This document shows, one piece after another, positions 35,801-44,549 of a stretch of DNA of 64,000 nt. The stretch lies in contig OX377202.1 of the NCBI GenBank assembly GCA_947396885.1, positions 5,456,001-5,520,000 of the forward strand, in the 5' to 3' direction. Position 1 is the stretch's first letter. Each line of letters opens with the position of its first letter. The notes beneath the pieces were generated by a model that saw nothing but the letters and a program-made list of their open reading frames with translations, did not search any database and was not told where the DNA came from. Source of the DNA: Heligmosomoides polygyrus polygyrus (Eukaryota; Nematoda; Chromadorea; Rhabditida; Heligmosomidae). The position numbers and the translations under genes were made by a program.

Positions 35801-38800
35801 GTTCAGGCCTACGCCCGAGACCCCTCCCTGGTTTAAAAAAGGGGTCTCGGGGCGTTTAGTTGACAGTAAACCGTATCGCAAGTCATTCTTATGGCTTTTG
35901 TTATACCACCGCTCACCCCATGGTATAACAAGGGCCTATCACTGTTCCGCTTTCTTCGATACTGGTCCTTCCAATACCTCCAATTTTTAATTGAAAACCT
36001 GACTTCAACCTCAACTTGGGAAACTGCATATTGAAGCTTTAGTTTCATTTGATGTCTCTCACTGTTTTCAAAAAAGTCCTTTTCAGGCAGAGCGAGAGTT
36101 TGTTAAACGAATGAAGGCCCATCTTGCGGAGCTGGAGTCGTTCAAGCCTGAGGAATACGTTGAAGAGACTATAGCAGCGTAAGTCCTTTAGTGTCTATTA
36201 GAAGCGCTTTGAAGATCATGACTCTATTTTTGACTGAAGTTTAAACGAAGGGAATTGTCCTTACTATTGTGCATTGTGATTTGTGAACATACATGTTTGT
36301 TGGGCATTTGTCGGCACTTAGGTAAGGGAAGTAGGATCTATCCTAGTCCGTGGGGGGCACATAACTAAAAACTAGGCAACAAAATGAATTAATACTTACC
36401 GAGCGGCTCCTAGAGAACGAAACCAAACCAAAACGAAACCAGAAACGGATGAAAAACAAAAAAAAATAAAAAAATCGCCGCGGTTTACAACCGTCTCGGC
36501 GGGCAAAGAGCGACGGAATAGAGTCATGCCGCGTGCTGACCGCCGCTTGACATGTTATAACCAGGATCTAACATGGTGGGGAGGGCGCATGAAGCCGCAT
36601 GCCGCGTGCTGACCATCGCTTGACATGTTATAACCAGGATCTAACATGGTGGGGAGGGTACACAATTTTGCTTTCTTACAACCGTAACAAATGCAATTTT
36701 TTCGTTTTTTCTTTGTGTCTTTTTCTTGTTTATACCTCCGTTACACTCTGGTATAAAATCTATTTTGTACTATTGTTACATAACACCGAGGTTTGAAAAG
36801 AAGAGGTTTATTGCGCTGTTGGTACGTGCTGTCTCCTATGTTGAGACATGTTCTTTGATATGTATAAGTGAATACATGTTATATAAGCATTACATAGTGG
36901 TTTGTGCTTGGACGCACTTAATGTCATTCAATAGATGAGTATCATTTCAATATGTGATTACATTCAATACGCTCGTATCACAAATAATGTATGAGGATCA
37001 ACACGAATAGTATAGGCTATATACAGTTGGCAGGAGATCTGATAATGTTGAGAACATCATTGTAACTTATACATCGAGGGATGATGAGGAAATGTTGAGC
37101 ACTTTCGGTTCGATGTAGTTACGGAATCCCTCTAGAGTTTTCCACCTCCCAGCTTGCATAACATCGAGGTGATGGATCCCCATACTGAGAGCTTGAGTTG
37201 CTGCACCGCCTCTAAACGAATGAGAGGTGATGTTGAGGTTTTGAAGATTAGCCCTAGTGAGCAGCCCTTGTAGCCTGTCCCGAAGGGTTGACAAAGATAA
37301 TGGCAACCCCGTTGACTTAGACTGGAACAGAAAACTATTGGTACTTATGGCATCTAGGTATTTGCTCCATAGCTGATGCTCCAAGGGATCAAAACAAAAT
37401 GCTACTATAGCTCCCTTAGCGTGTTGATCTGTCTTAGATCTTCTTACGGTTAGGTGCCAGGAATTGCTGTCAATCTGGATGACATCGGTCTTAAGTAGAT
37501 TGGCAGCCTCGCTTATTCTTAACAACGCTTTAAATTGGATAAGCGCTAGCGCTGCTGCCTGCAACACCTTGAAATCGCAGTTCCCGATCCCCAAAATCAC
37601 CAGCTTGTTCATTTCGCAGGGCTTGATTTTGGCCCTCGTCACAGTAGGAAGGCGAACTCGTCTCCCCGTTTCTAGTAGGGAGGATTGAAGTTCTCTAGGC
37701 GCTCCTTGGAGGTTCCCATAAAAGTAATTCAGTGCGGCTACGACGGTTGGCATTAATTTCTGCCTTCCGTCGGCGGAAAGTTTAGCGAGATACAGATTTC
37801 GAGCTTGAGGAAGTGGAATAGTACGCATGTATTGACCATTCCTCCATATTTGAAACTTCTTCATTTCCGCTGTATATGACTTGATCGTTGCTGGTGCCCT
37901 GTCACAGTTAACCGCGTCGATAATAGCTCGCGTGACGCTATTTAGACCCATATGCTCGGCTTTCAGTCCGAGATTGGCTGCTTCTTGAAACCTTTCTGCT
38001 GAAAACATAATTATTACATTGTCCTTCCCGAATTTCCTCCCTGGGTGGGTGGGTGGGCACACCGCTCACGGTTAGCGCAAGTAACCTGGATGGCTCTCCA
38101 TCCTCCACCCTAGGATGGGAGGAGCTGAGAGCGACGAGGTCGCACTCTTGCGACATAGCCTAGAGTTACACGGGTTACTGTACCCGTGCTTGACTGGCGA
38201 TCACGCTGTTGCGACATCTCAGCGTGATCGACATCACACCGAGGTGTGTGGATTTCTCAATAGTACAAAATACCACTTATACCTCCGTTACACTCTGGTA
38301 TAAAATCTATTTTGTACTATTGTTACATAACACCGAGGTTTGGAAATAGCAAAGCCGGGGGACTAGAACCTAAGTGGTTTCCTTATCTTCGGACCAGGTC
38401 TGAAGTCGATGAGGAAAAATGCGAAATCCGATCTTGAAAATTCTGATCCGAAGGCACCCGCCACTGAAGGATTTTTGAACATTTTGGTACCCGTTGGAAA
38501 TGATACTCCGTCTAATATGAAATCTGCCCAGTTTACACTCGTTGGTTTAACAATGGGGTAAAATTGCTGTGAATCCCATAATGGACATCCAAGAATTCCA
38601 AATGATTGGTGAAAGCGAGCCCACTTGAGTGTCTTTGTAATTAAATTGATTGGTGGCACTAACCATAGAGGTCCACTTGTCCAGGGTTCGTGCTGGGCGA
38701 ATGCATCGACTCCTGATGTGCCTGGACATTGATATCTAGAAAAGAAAATGCTGCACCGAGCGTTTCGGTCATTTGCAAACATATCAATATTAGGAGCTCC

Positions 38801-41800
38801 CCATCTGTTGACGACAGCATCGTATATATTGTCGGATATCCTCCAATATTCATAGTCCACTAGGCGACTAGCTATATCTGCCTCTTGATTTTCTTCCCTA
38901 GGAATCCACCTTACTGACAGCGAAACCATGTGACTATTTTCTAATGCCCAGATCTTCTCCGCCATTTGGTGCAAATGCAAAATTAGGCTGCCTTTGCTGC
39001 AAATTGTGACTGCTGCTTGGCTATCCGTATTGATTAGAACGTCTCCTGATAATAGGGACTTATATGAATCCAACGCGAACCACATTGCAAAGATCTCTCT
39101 AGCAGTGCTAGAATCCCCCTGTAAGTGTCCTGGAAGTTCTCTGAACGTTCGCGAGAGGATGTCGCCTTGGTAATTCCTCAAAATCGCCCCCACGGAATGT
39201 TGTGAGGCGTCTACCTCGATAACCTGACGGAAATTTCTAGGTGATCGTACTGGTATTAGACTAAGTTGAATCACATTTCCCAGCCTTTTCCTCCAGTATT
39301 GTAACTCACGTTGCTCTTCACTTGTCTTGAGCCATGATCGTGATAATGGCAACTCTTGTCGTTGTGCCTCCGCCACTTGTCTTGCCACTGCTCTCGTATT
39401 TCTCTTGTCGATCGAGTTCAGCACAATATGTAGCGACGAAATAGTTCCTGACCAACGTAATCTCTCGTGTAACGACGGTTTCAAAGAGGCACAGATTTTG
39501 TCTAATCTGACGCGAGCTCTTTCTACTCTATCTGTCGAGACAGAAATAGTCATTGCTGACAAATTAACTATGAATCCTAACCAGCAGCATTGCTGGGATG
39601 GAGACCAACTGCACTTTTCATCTGCGAAGTGCCAGCCTGCTTGTTCGAGGTCGTTCTTGATAATGGAGATTGATCTAGAACACCTTTCCTGTGATATCTC
39701 GAATATTATTCCGTCATCGATATAGATGGCTACTCCTAGTCCCTGGGCTCTCCACACCTTTACAAAACAACGAAGTAGTTTGGTGAAGATATATGGCGCA
39801 GAAGAAAGTCCAAATGGTAGGCATATGAACTGGTAATAAACGTTATCCCATAGGAAGCCAAGATACATGGTATGATGCTCTGCAATGCGCACATGATGAT
39901 AACCTGACTTGAGATCAAAAGTTCCTAGGAAACCCCCTTCGGGAAGAGCATGCATAACGTTATTCAAATCGTCCAGTTTGAATTTCGGAGTTTCGAGAAA
40001 CTGATTCAGATGTGAAAGATCCAACACCAATCTGAGTTTTTTACCTTTAGCAACTGATAGTGGATGTATGTGCAGGAACTTGCGGGCGCTGCCCGTTACC
40101 TCGCGAATAGCTCCCGTGTTGAGAAGTTCTGCAATTTCATTGTTAACAAAATCTATGTGCTCGAGAGCAGACTTTCTATTCCTGACATTCCTCGGCTTAG
40201 TAGGAACCGCTTGAAAGGGTAAAGAGTACCCATGCAACAATGTGGTCGAGACCAATACAGACGGCTCGAGAGCCAACCATTTCTGAGGAAAATCATGGAT
40301 AGAACCAGCTGAAAACTCACTATTGATTCCGTGGGCAATCTTTGACCCAGTGGCCCTCTCTCCCGCATAGGTTGCACGATGATTTGCGTCTATTCTGGAT
40401 CTCTTTGTAGGAATAGCGAGGCTCTCTCGATCCTCGGAATGTGGGCAAATCCCTTTTTTCGTAATCGGAGGGGCGCCTAGCTTCATATGGTCTACTCCAA
40501 CTGGAAAAGTCGGTTGGCGAACGACGGCTGAAGGAAACAGGTCGCCATGCTGTTTCCTGCCTCCGAAAGGGCGTTGGGAGCGTGGATGGTTTCCTTTTCT
40601 TGCCGTCGTCCTCGCTCTTTTTGATTGATTCCATGAATTCGCTAAGCCTGGGGTCCATTGACTTGAGAGATTCGGATTTGGTCTTAATGTCCAAAAACTG
40701 GAAAACTTGCGGATGTGAATCGGCAATTTTCAGCGTCTCGTTTCTGACATTGAGCTCTTGAATCACTTCGGGTATAACGGCCTCGATGTCTTCAGTACAG
40801 TGCACGTTCGATAGCTTACGAACCAACGATGAATTGAACTCATACTGACGTCCGAATCCTTCCCTCTTGAACGAATAAGCAGCCGAGGTTTGCTGCGAGG
40901 AAGAAGGAGCGTCGGCTTTCACCGCTTGAATAATAGAATTCAAATCGCGAGGATCGAGACGAATCACATTGGTCTCAACAATCTCTTCATGCTCCATAGA
41001 CTGAGTAAGACGGCTAGGAGCAGAACTGTCTGACGGATCGTCTCCAGAAGTACCGTTAAACGTAGGCATAACTGATCGGTAGGACGAGCGTAGAATACAG
41101 CACACCGCTCACGGTTAGCGCAAGTAACCTGGATGGCTCTCCATCCTCCACCCTAGGATGGGAGGAGCTGAGAGCGACGAGGTCGCACTCTTGCGACATA
41201 GCCTAGAGTTACACGGGTTACTGTACCCGTGCTTGACTGGCGATCACGCTGTTGCGACATCTCAGCGTGATCGACATCACACCGAGGTGTGTGGATTTCT
41301 CAATAGTACAAAATACCACTTAGGTCCTGTGCTGTTCTGTAGGGGCCGTTCTGTAAGTTTTGAGTGAATTTGTCACATATAGTACTTTTTAGTCATGTGT
41401 CCCCAGACTAGGATAGATCCGGGAAGTATTCATATTGTGCGTTCTACTCATGTTATTCGTTAAAGATTATTCGTAATTTTCAACCTGACAGCGGTAGACA
41501 TACACAGAAGTGAAGGTCTCTCTCTTAAGCTCATGGTTTATAGGAGTTCAGTAGCAATTCCCTACATTATCCGTGTGTTCTCTGTAGGGGCTTAGCCTTA
41601 TGGATAGTGTGTCGATCACTTTCCACATCTTGAACTTTCTTAACGAAGATCTTCTTTCGTTCGACTTACTACCGGGAAAATGTAAACATTAGATATTGAT
41701 TGTTCGTATTTTTAGAAAAAGTGATTTCAGTATCGTTTTTGTGAGGTTTATCCACCGTCTTGTTTCCTTTCCCTCCTGTTTTTTTTTCTTCGGTGTTAAG

Positions 41801-43627
41801 TGGGCTGGTGCCCGCTCCATTATGAGATCATATATATGGTGGGATGGTCGTGGAACACTGAAACAAACACGGTTTCTATGTTCTCGAGCACAGAACTACT
41901 CAAGGGAAGGAATTCCGGGGTGTGACTGGTCCAACTTGCCCGTTTTGTGATACCTTGCCAGTGTACAGCGGGCACCAGCCCACTTAGTACCTTTTTTCTC
42001 TACAGAACCAACCACCAAAGTGCGAGTTCGAATCCTGCCTGGCGCAAGAGTTTTGATTGGAACTGAGTACCCACAACGTTCTTCTGCTCTTAACAGTCGC
42101 TCCAAAAAATAAAACTTTTGTTGTATTTTTTTCACCGTGGTGCATCTGTTTACTCATTTATCAAACCACACGATGACGTTGCAAAGCGCCCCGTTGATGA
42201 GCTGATGTCTAATCGTTGACATATCCTGAAATGGTTGGCGCTTCTTCGGATCCAACAATAATGCTATTCCTCTGGTACTGGAAGGACCTCTTTTGTTGCT
42301 TAACCAGAACGGTGAAAAGCTGTGCTGTAACGGTGAAAAGTGTCGTCTAACCTGATGCTGATTAATGTCATAAGAGGTTGGCGGTACTTTTCACCGTTAC
42401 CCGCCGGTAAGCGGTTGATGAATCTGGCCCCAAGGCCTTTGTCATACCATCGCTCACCCCGAGCGACGCCTAATGATATGCTCCCATATCGATCGGGCGG
42501 CGCGATGGAATCGATATGGGTGCATATCATTGGGCGTCGCTCGGGGTGAGCGATGGTATGGCAAAAGCCCAAGGGAGAATGACCACCTTCCTTATATTAC
42601 ATAAAGGAGAATTAAGTGGGTTTGCCTTTAGTTAACGCTAACACACTACCGTAGCCAACTATTCAACTGCGATAGCGATTTTCTTGTTGACTCCAGGAAA
42701 CGCTTTGATAATTAGGAGATTTGTGACTTTGTAAAGATGTGAACAGTGGCGAAATGAGCATTTTTTAGCACCTTCTTGACTATTTCTTTCTTGATTTTAT
42801 CTAAAGAGACGGTAAGATCTCTCCAGAGATGTTGAGGCCTGTTGATATTTCCCGACGGGAGCAACGGGAGCGATTGGTCTGGGCGGAAAATCATACATAT
42901 TGATTTTTGCTGGGCGATCGCTCAGGAAAAATCGATATGTATGATTTACTCAGCCGACTCCTGTCACTACCGTCGCAAAGCGTGAACAGGCTTTCAGAGG
43001 AAGGGGCGTGACGGAACACTCTTCTTGTGTTGAAATAACATAGCTAGGAATCAGACTGGCTGTAGTAATGTGTGAGTATGTGTACTGTTCAGAGCTCTGC
43101 ACACTTTGCACGACTTAAGGATTGCTGACAAAAAAGTGTTCTTCTCCGCCCTTTCGTTTAGCTAAGCTGGCCCACTTTTTCAGACTTATCATTTCTTCCT
43201 GGTGATATCGTCTTTATCACACACCACATCTATCATTTAAAGGCTATATTGAACAAAAAGCACCACACTAAAGATATAGGGTGACCCACATATTCCTGGA
43301 TACCATCGTTTTTCTTTCATTTTCTTGGACTCACTGCTGTCTAAGGTGTGAGGGCCATACTGCTAGGAAGGAGCGGCCTTAGAGGTTTGCTAACTGATTT
43401 TACAACAGCTGCTTTCTTATAGTGCAAAGAAGGAATGGTCTGACGAACTCGCGCCAACCGGAAGAAAGCTGTACCCTCACTGGTCTCGGCTGATGTCGTT
43501 GGAGGAGCTGTACGGATTGGCGAAGACCGACTACATTGACAAGAAGGCCGGCTTGGCTGGCGAAGAGGATGCTGAGAAGATCAGGCAGCTAAAGACTGAG
43601 TATGACAACAAGTTTCGAGGAATATGA
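29814..43627 (+). CDS. Mitochondrial small-subunit ribosomal protein mS38 (AURKAIP1/COX24-C family), six exons
   Basis: Exons: 29814-29880, 29947-30204, 30261-30319, 34759-34920, 36087-36178, 43423-43627 (TGA). They total 843 nt, or 280 residues, and all phases close (1,1,0,0,2). The ATG at 29814 is the first after an in-frame TGA at 29793. The N-terminus MNRSVTLLTRKFAQCGIS is basic and hydroxylated, like a mitochondrial presequence. Exon 4 carries the family hallmark, a strongly basic block (LLTIRRKKMKKHKRRKRYDR), corresponding to the COX24 C-terminal domain of AURKAIP1/mS38 that contacts rRNA in the mitoribosomal small subunit. After it come a charged helix (exon 5) and a long acidic/basic tail ending KTEYDNKFRGI. 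Splice sites are good (gtaagt/tttcag; gttagt; gtaagt/ttatag). The exon 2 donor (TGGA|gtagtt) is the least certain; CGG|gttcgt or CTC|gttctt could replace it. Family assignment rests on the basic block and presequence. No AATAAA is obvious after the stop. Confidence 0.8.
30355..30520 (+). repeat. tRNA-derived SINE-like repeat
   Basis: An A-box-like CACGGTAGCGCAG and B-box-like GCATCCGATTCC are followed by CAACCAAGCCTTCCATCCCT and GGGGTCGGTGAATTGG. In intron 3 of the mS38 gene; truncated copy at 33001-33085. Confidence 0.55.
30775..31320 (-). pseudogene. Probable LINE 3' end (RT C-terminus and tail), split by a MITE
   Basis: A minus-strand frame (31312-31085) contains MCARVIKAWNELPAS, similar to the W-N-x-L-P motif after the RT domain in several LINE clades. 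Further along, an (AATA)n tail lies at ~30781-30801. A hairpin MITE (30852-31017) separates coding remains and tail. Clade not determinable. Confidence 0.35.
30852..31017. mobile_element. CCWGG-target hairpin MITE, intact copy
   Basis: 166-bp near-perfect palindrome: GATTTAACGGAGAAAACACA and AGCGCGGCTTATCAAGCG pair with the mirrored right half. Flanks TCTGG / CCTGG. Inserted in a LINE remnant within intron 3 of the mS38 gene. Confidence 0.82.
31330..31465 (-). pseudogene. BEL/Pao-type Gag (DUF1759-like) fragment
   Basis: Minus-strand frame: AIDYRAIKPPQATLPKFHGN then AEEFPEF followed by a stop. The pattern Leu-Pro-Lys-Phe-x-Gly-(x)n-Glu-Phe-x-x-Phe is characteristic of nematode BEL/Pao Gag. 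Only ~40 codons survive. Confidence 0.4.
32405..32700. repeat. AT-rich TTCGAAT-palindrome repeat, copy 1
   Basis: Dense ATTCGAATATTCG / TCGAAAATCGAAT motifs followed by CGAATAAA(C/T)TCGTTCGTTCA-type sequence. Copy 2 is at 60490-60715. Confidence 0.6.
33135..34028 (-). mobile_element. Fold-back mariner derivative with ~190-bp inverted arms
   Basis: Inverted arms ~33135-33320 and ~33840-34028 share CCTTGCCAACGAGATA, TTCTGTCGTTTTTTGACC and CGAAGAATT...ATCTCCG blocks. Between them lies a minus-strand transposase piece (33711-33313): MVTVWWCATGLIHYSVLEPG, RRGPILLRDNARLHVS (second Asp), PYSPDLSSTDYHFF (third). The N-terminal half is absent. The right arm repeats the transposase 3' region in inverse, so the element is a rearranged, non-autonomous derivative. 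Confidence 0.75.
33313..33711 (-). pseudogene. Mariner transposase C-terminal half
   Basis: About 133 codons open, irritans/Hsmar-like, with the second and third catalytic Asp regions but no DNA-binding domain or first Asp. Sits inside the fold-back element at 33135-34028. Confidence 0.8.
34029..34758. other. Intron 3 of the mS38 gene, 3' part
   Basis: AT-rich, with TTTTTGTTCTA tandem stretches at ~34615-34682. Ends with the CTTGTTTGAAG acceptor. No element recognised. Confidence 0.5.
34921..36086. other. Intron 4 of the mS38 gene
   Basis: Holds a fragment related to the CCTGAGACCC element (~35805-35850) and the MITE remnant at 35896-35937. A 131-codon minus frame (35310-34915) lies across the exon-intron junction and is not supported as coding. 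Confidence 0.5.
35896..35937. repeat. Deletion remnant of the GGCCTTTGTTATACC MITE
   Basis: Only the two tips remain: TTTTGTTATACCACCGCTCA joined to CCCATGGTATAACAAGGGCC. Internal deletion, in intron 4 of the mS38 gene. Confidence 0.6.
36733..36795. repeat. PAT split direct repeat A, terminal copy
   Basis: Starts TACCTCCGTTACACTCTGGT and ends CACCGAGGTTTG. The same 63 bp recur at 38280-38342 in the same orientation. Marks the 3' end of the minus-strand element. Confidence 0.85.
37067..38062 (-). CDS. PAT-like element tyrosine recombinase
   Basis: Open frame of 331 codons beginning in the interior B repeat; the first ATG is at 38008 (313 residues). Catalytic residues of the lambda-integrase type are visible: Arg in ALLRISEAANLL (~182), His and second Arg in HSFRGGAATQ (~281/284), AGRW (~306) and nucleophile Tyr in FRNYIEPK (~316). 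A SAM-like N-terminal helical region precedes them. The enzyme would integrate a circular cDNA and leave no target duplication, as seen here. A TTTTCAG just inside the frame could be a splice acceptor, so a spliced start is possible. Confidence 0.88.
   Translation of the reverse strand: MCPPTHPGRKFGKDNVIIMFSAERFQEAANLGLKAEHMGLNSVTRAIIDAVNCDRAPATIKSYTAEMKKFQIWRNGQYMRTIPLPQARNLYLAKLSADGRQKLMPTVVAALNYFYGNLQGAPRELQSSLLETGRRVRLPTVTRAKIKPCEMNKLVILGIGNCDFKVLQAAALALIQFKALLRISEAANLLKTDVIQIDSNSWHLTVRRSKTDQHAKGAIVAFCFDPLEHQLWSKYLDAISTNSFLFQSKSTGLPLSLSTLRDRLQGLLTRANLQNLNITSHSFRGGAATQALSMGIHHLDVMQAGRWKTLEGFRNYIEPKVLNISSSSLDV
38058..38342. repeat. PAT interior repeats B + A, abutting
   Basis: B (38058-38279) matches 41101-41322 over 222 bp and A (38280-38342) matches 36733-36795. 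B contains small hairpins (ACACGGGTTACTGTACCCGTG; GATCACGCTG with CAGCGTGATC). The recombinase frame opens at its inner edge, at the same offset as the gag frame in the other B copy, so B may drive both (inference). Confidence 0.85.
38363..40726 (-). CDS. PAT-like element reverse transcriptase-RNase H
   Basis: 787-codon open frame; its first ~130 codons overlap gag in another frame, so the true start is probably further in. The RT domain shows LRLVLDLSHLNQ, GTFDLKSGYHHVRI, LPFGLSSAPYIFTK and the catalytic AIYIDDG near residue 333. An RNase H domain follows, with VDASQHSVGAIL (~504), REIFAMWFALDS, INTDSQAAV and ADIASR. The C-terminal region (GAPNIDMFANDRNARC, then WLVPPINLI) is the conserved tail found after RNase H in DIRS/PAT elements. 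It copies element RNA and removes the RNA strand. There are no internal stops. Confidence 0.88.
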   Translation of the reverse strand: MPIHIRKFSSFWTLRPNPNLSSQWTPGLANSWNQSKRARTTARKGNHPRSQRPFGGRKQHGDLFPSAVVRQPTFPVGVDHMKLGAPPITKKGICPHSEDRESLAIPTKRSRIDANHRATYAGERATGSKIAHGINSEFSAGSIHDFPQKWLALEPSVLVSTTLLHGYSLPFQAVPTKPRNVRNRKSALEHIDFVNNEIAELLNTGAIREVTGSARKFLHIHPLSVAKGKKLRLVLDLSHLNQFLETPKFKLDDLNNVMHALPEGGFLGTFDLKSGYHHVRIAEHHTMYLGFLWDNVYYQFICLPFGLSSAPYIFTKLLRCFVKVWRAQGLGVAIYIDDGIIFEISQERCSRSISIIKNDLEQAGWHFADEKCSWSPSQQCCWLGFIVNLSAMTISVSTDRVERARVRLDKICASLKPSLHERLRWSGTISSLHIVLNSIDKRNTRAVARQVAEAQRQELPLSRSWLKTSEEQRELQYWRKRLGNVIQLSLIPVRSPRNFRQVIEVDASQHSVGAILRNYQGDILSRTFRELPGHLQGDSSTAREIFAMWFALDSYKSLLSGDVLINTDSQAAVTICSKGSLILHLHQMAEKIWALENSHMVSLSVRWIPREENQEADIASRLVDYEYWRISDNIYDAVVNRWGAPNIDMFANDRNARCSIFFSRYQCPGTSGVDAFAQHEPWTSGPLWLVPPINLITKTLKWARFHQSFGILGCPLWDSQQFYPIVKPTSVNWADFILDGVSFPTGTKMFKNPSVAGAFGSEFSRSDFAFFLIDFRPGPKIRKPLRF
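40320..41069 (-). CDS. PAT-like element Gag with a C-terminal zinc knuckle
   Basis: About 250 residues from ATG 41069; the open frame runs up to 41105, just inside the B repeat. The N-terminus is Ser/Asp-rich, the middle is a charged helical region, and a basic Arg/Ser/Tyr-rich stretch leads to a terminal CCHC knuckle, CNLCGREGHWVKDC, in the last 17 residues. This is the nucleocapsid-type RNA-binding motif of retroelement Gag. The frame overlaps the RT frame by ~400 nt, so RT may be made by frameshifting or by re-initiation. Confidence 0.8.
   Translation of the reverse strand: MPTFNGTSGDDPSDSSAPSRLTQSMEHEEIVETNVIRLDPRDLNSIIQAVKADAPSSSQQTSAAYSFKREGFGRQYEFNSSLVRKLSNVHCTEDIEAVIPEVIQELNVRNETLKIADSHPQVFQFLDIKTKSESLKSMDPRLSEFMESIKKSEDDGKKRKPSTLPTPFRRQETAWRPVSFSRRSPTDFSSWSRPYEARRPSDYEKRDLPTFRGSREPRYSYKEIQNRRKSSCNLCGREGHWVKDCPRNQ
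41101..41322. repeat. PAT split direct repeat B, terminal copy
   Basis: 222 bp matching 38058-38279. Lies at the 5' end of the minus-strand element, directly upstream of gag. Confidence 0.85.
41429..42302. other. Intron 5 of the mS38 gene, part right of the PAT nest
   Basis: Contains an inverted pair AAGTGGGCTGGTGCCCGCTC / GCGGGCACCAGCCCACTT (41797-41987) and a tRNA-like B-box stretch at ~42020. Otherwise featureless. Confidence 0.45.
42303..42429. mobile_element. MITE of the GCTTACCGG subfamily, left-truncated
   Basis: Right arm GGTAAGCGGTTGATGAATCTGGCC is intact; the left end begins inside the AACGGTGAAAAG block. It directly abuts the 42434 hairpin. Confidence 0.65.
42434..42569. mobile_element. 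GGCCTTTGTTATACC hairpin MITE
   Basis: GGCCTTTGTCATACCATCGC / GCGATGGTATGGCAAAAGCC arms around ATCGAT core, CAA on both sides (42431-42433, 42570-42572). Same family as 3478-3612. Confidence 0.8.
42836..42991. repeat. GGCCTGTTGA hairpin MITE
   Basis: GGCCTGTTGATATTTCCCGA at the left and CAAAGCGTGAACAGGC at the right, with an ATCATACATATTGATTTTTG / AAAAATCGATATGTATGAT palindromic core. Confidence 0.6.
42992..43422. other. Intron 5 of the mS38 gene, 3' end
   Basis: No repeat recognised; ends with the pyrimidine-rich acceptor CTGCTTTCTTATAG. Confidence 0.5.
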
Positions 43628-43846
43628 CCGCTATCAGTTTTCATTTGATTGTTGATAATATGTTGTTAGGCGATATAGCTAGGACTACAATATTGTTTTT
43701 GTTATGCCTTCGAAGAGTATGAAACGTTTTACGGAGAAGATCTTTTCTATTGTGAAAAACGAAACGGTTTATTATACTGATCAATATTAACGCTAGTGGC
43801 AGTTGCTACACCGGTTCCGCCACATGCTGTGCCACGGCGCTCCGGG

Positions 43847-44549
43847 GGCCAGATTCATCAACGACTTACAGAGATTTAACGGAGAAATTACAGCCGAAAT
43901 TCCGGATAACGCCAACATTTCACCATATCGCCTGTTGATAAGGCCTATGGTATAGTCCCGCGGAAGCATCCGCGGAACGAGAATAATCTAGTCGGGATCC
44001 AACGTGCGCCCAATAGCCGCAGTCCACAACACCCATTTTCCGCGGATCGTCGGCGGCGGTTGGTGGATGGGCTATTATACCTCCCGTCTGCGGGATGACC
44101 CCGAATGCACCGCGGGAGGCTGTCGGTCGGCGTTATCAAAAATAAACGTGCTCCTATTCGAAAGCGACCGATTTCGTGAACTTGGAACGTTCCTAGTTCA
44201 CGGAGTGATAAAGCGCTCCAACGCGATTATCATTCAGTGTCAGCCGTTGACCGCGCTGCGTCGGCGACCACCTTCCGCGGTGCATTTCTCGTCCGCGGAC
44301 GTCCCGCGGGCACTCCCGCGGGACTATACCATAGGCCTAAGACGCGTTAGCCCTAGTTTAAACTTGCGCCGCTGCGCGGCGCGGCACGATGATCGGGATA
44401 GATATCGACCGGGAGGCGCGAAAAATCGATATCTATGGCGATCGTGGTGCCGCGCCGCGTGGCGGCGCAAGTATATACTAGGGTTTTTATCAGGAATTTC
44501 GGCTGTAATTTCTCCGTTAAATCTCTGTAACTCGTTGATGAATCCGGCC
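43847..44549. mobile_element. CCNGG-target hairpin MITE carrying two nested MITEs
   Basis: Outer arms GGCCAGATTCATCAACGACT (left) and CGTTGATGAATCCGGCC (right), flanked by CCGGG and CCTGG. Inside it are 43942-44337 (GGCCTATGGTATA ends, TAA duplicated) and ~44350-44486 (GCCCTAGTTTAAAC / ACTAGGG ends, TTA on both sides). The outer palindrome itself, seen intact at 30852-31017, gives the order of insertion. Confidence 0.8.
43942..44337. mobile_element. CCCGCGGGAGCATCC hairpin MITE nested in the 43847 element
   Basis: 396 bp, ends GGCCTATGGTATAGTCCCGC and GCGGGACTATACCATAGGCC, TAA duplicated at 43939-43941 and 44338-44340. Confidence 0.82.

Larger units (their letters stand above)
36733..41322 (-). 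mobile_element. PAT-like tyrosine-recombinase (DIRS-order) retrotransposon, complete
   Basis: 4590 bp, coding on the minus strand, inserted in intron 5 of the mS38 gene. It shows the split-direct-repeat layout of PAT elements: a 63-bp repeat A at 36733-36795 and 38280-38342, and a 222-bp repeat B at 38058-38279 and 41101-41322, with B and A abutting in the interior. In element order: B, gag, RT-RNase H, A+B, tyrosine recombinase, A. There are no LTRs and no integrase. Its host, an hAT-like MITE, is interrupted without any target duplication, as expected for recombinase-mediated integration. The two A copies and the two B copies look identical or nearly so, suggesting a young insertion. Confidence 0.9.
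36334..41420. mobile_element. hAT-like MITE, copy 3, split by the PAT-like element
   Basis: The MITE occupies 36334-36732 and 41323-41420 (497 bp once the insertion is removed). Terminal inverted repeats read GGATCTATCCTAG at the left and its complement at the right. Direct repeats GGGAAGTA flank it at 36326-36333 and 41421-41428. The left part holds internal repeats of GACATGTTATAACCAGGATC. Confidence 0.85.
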
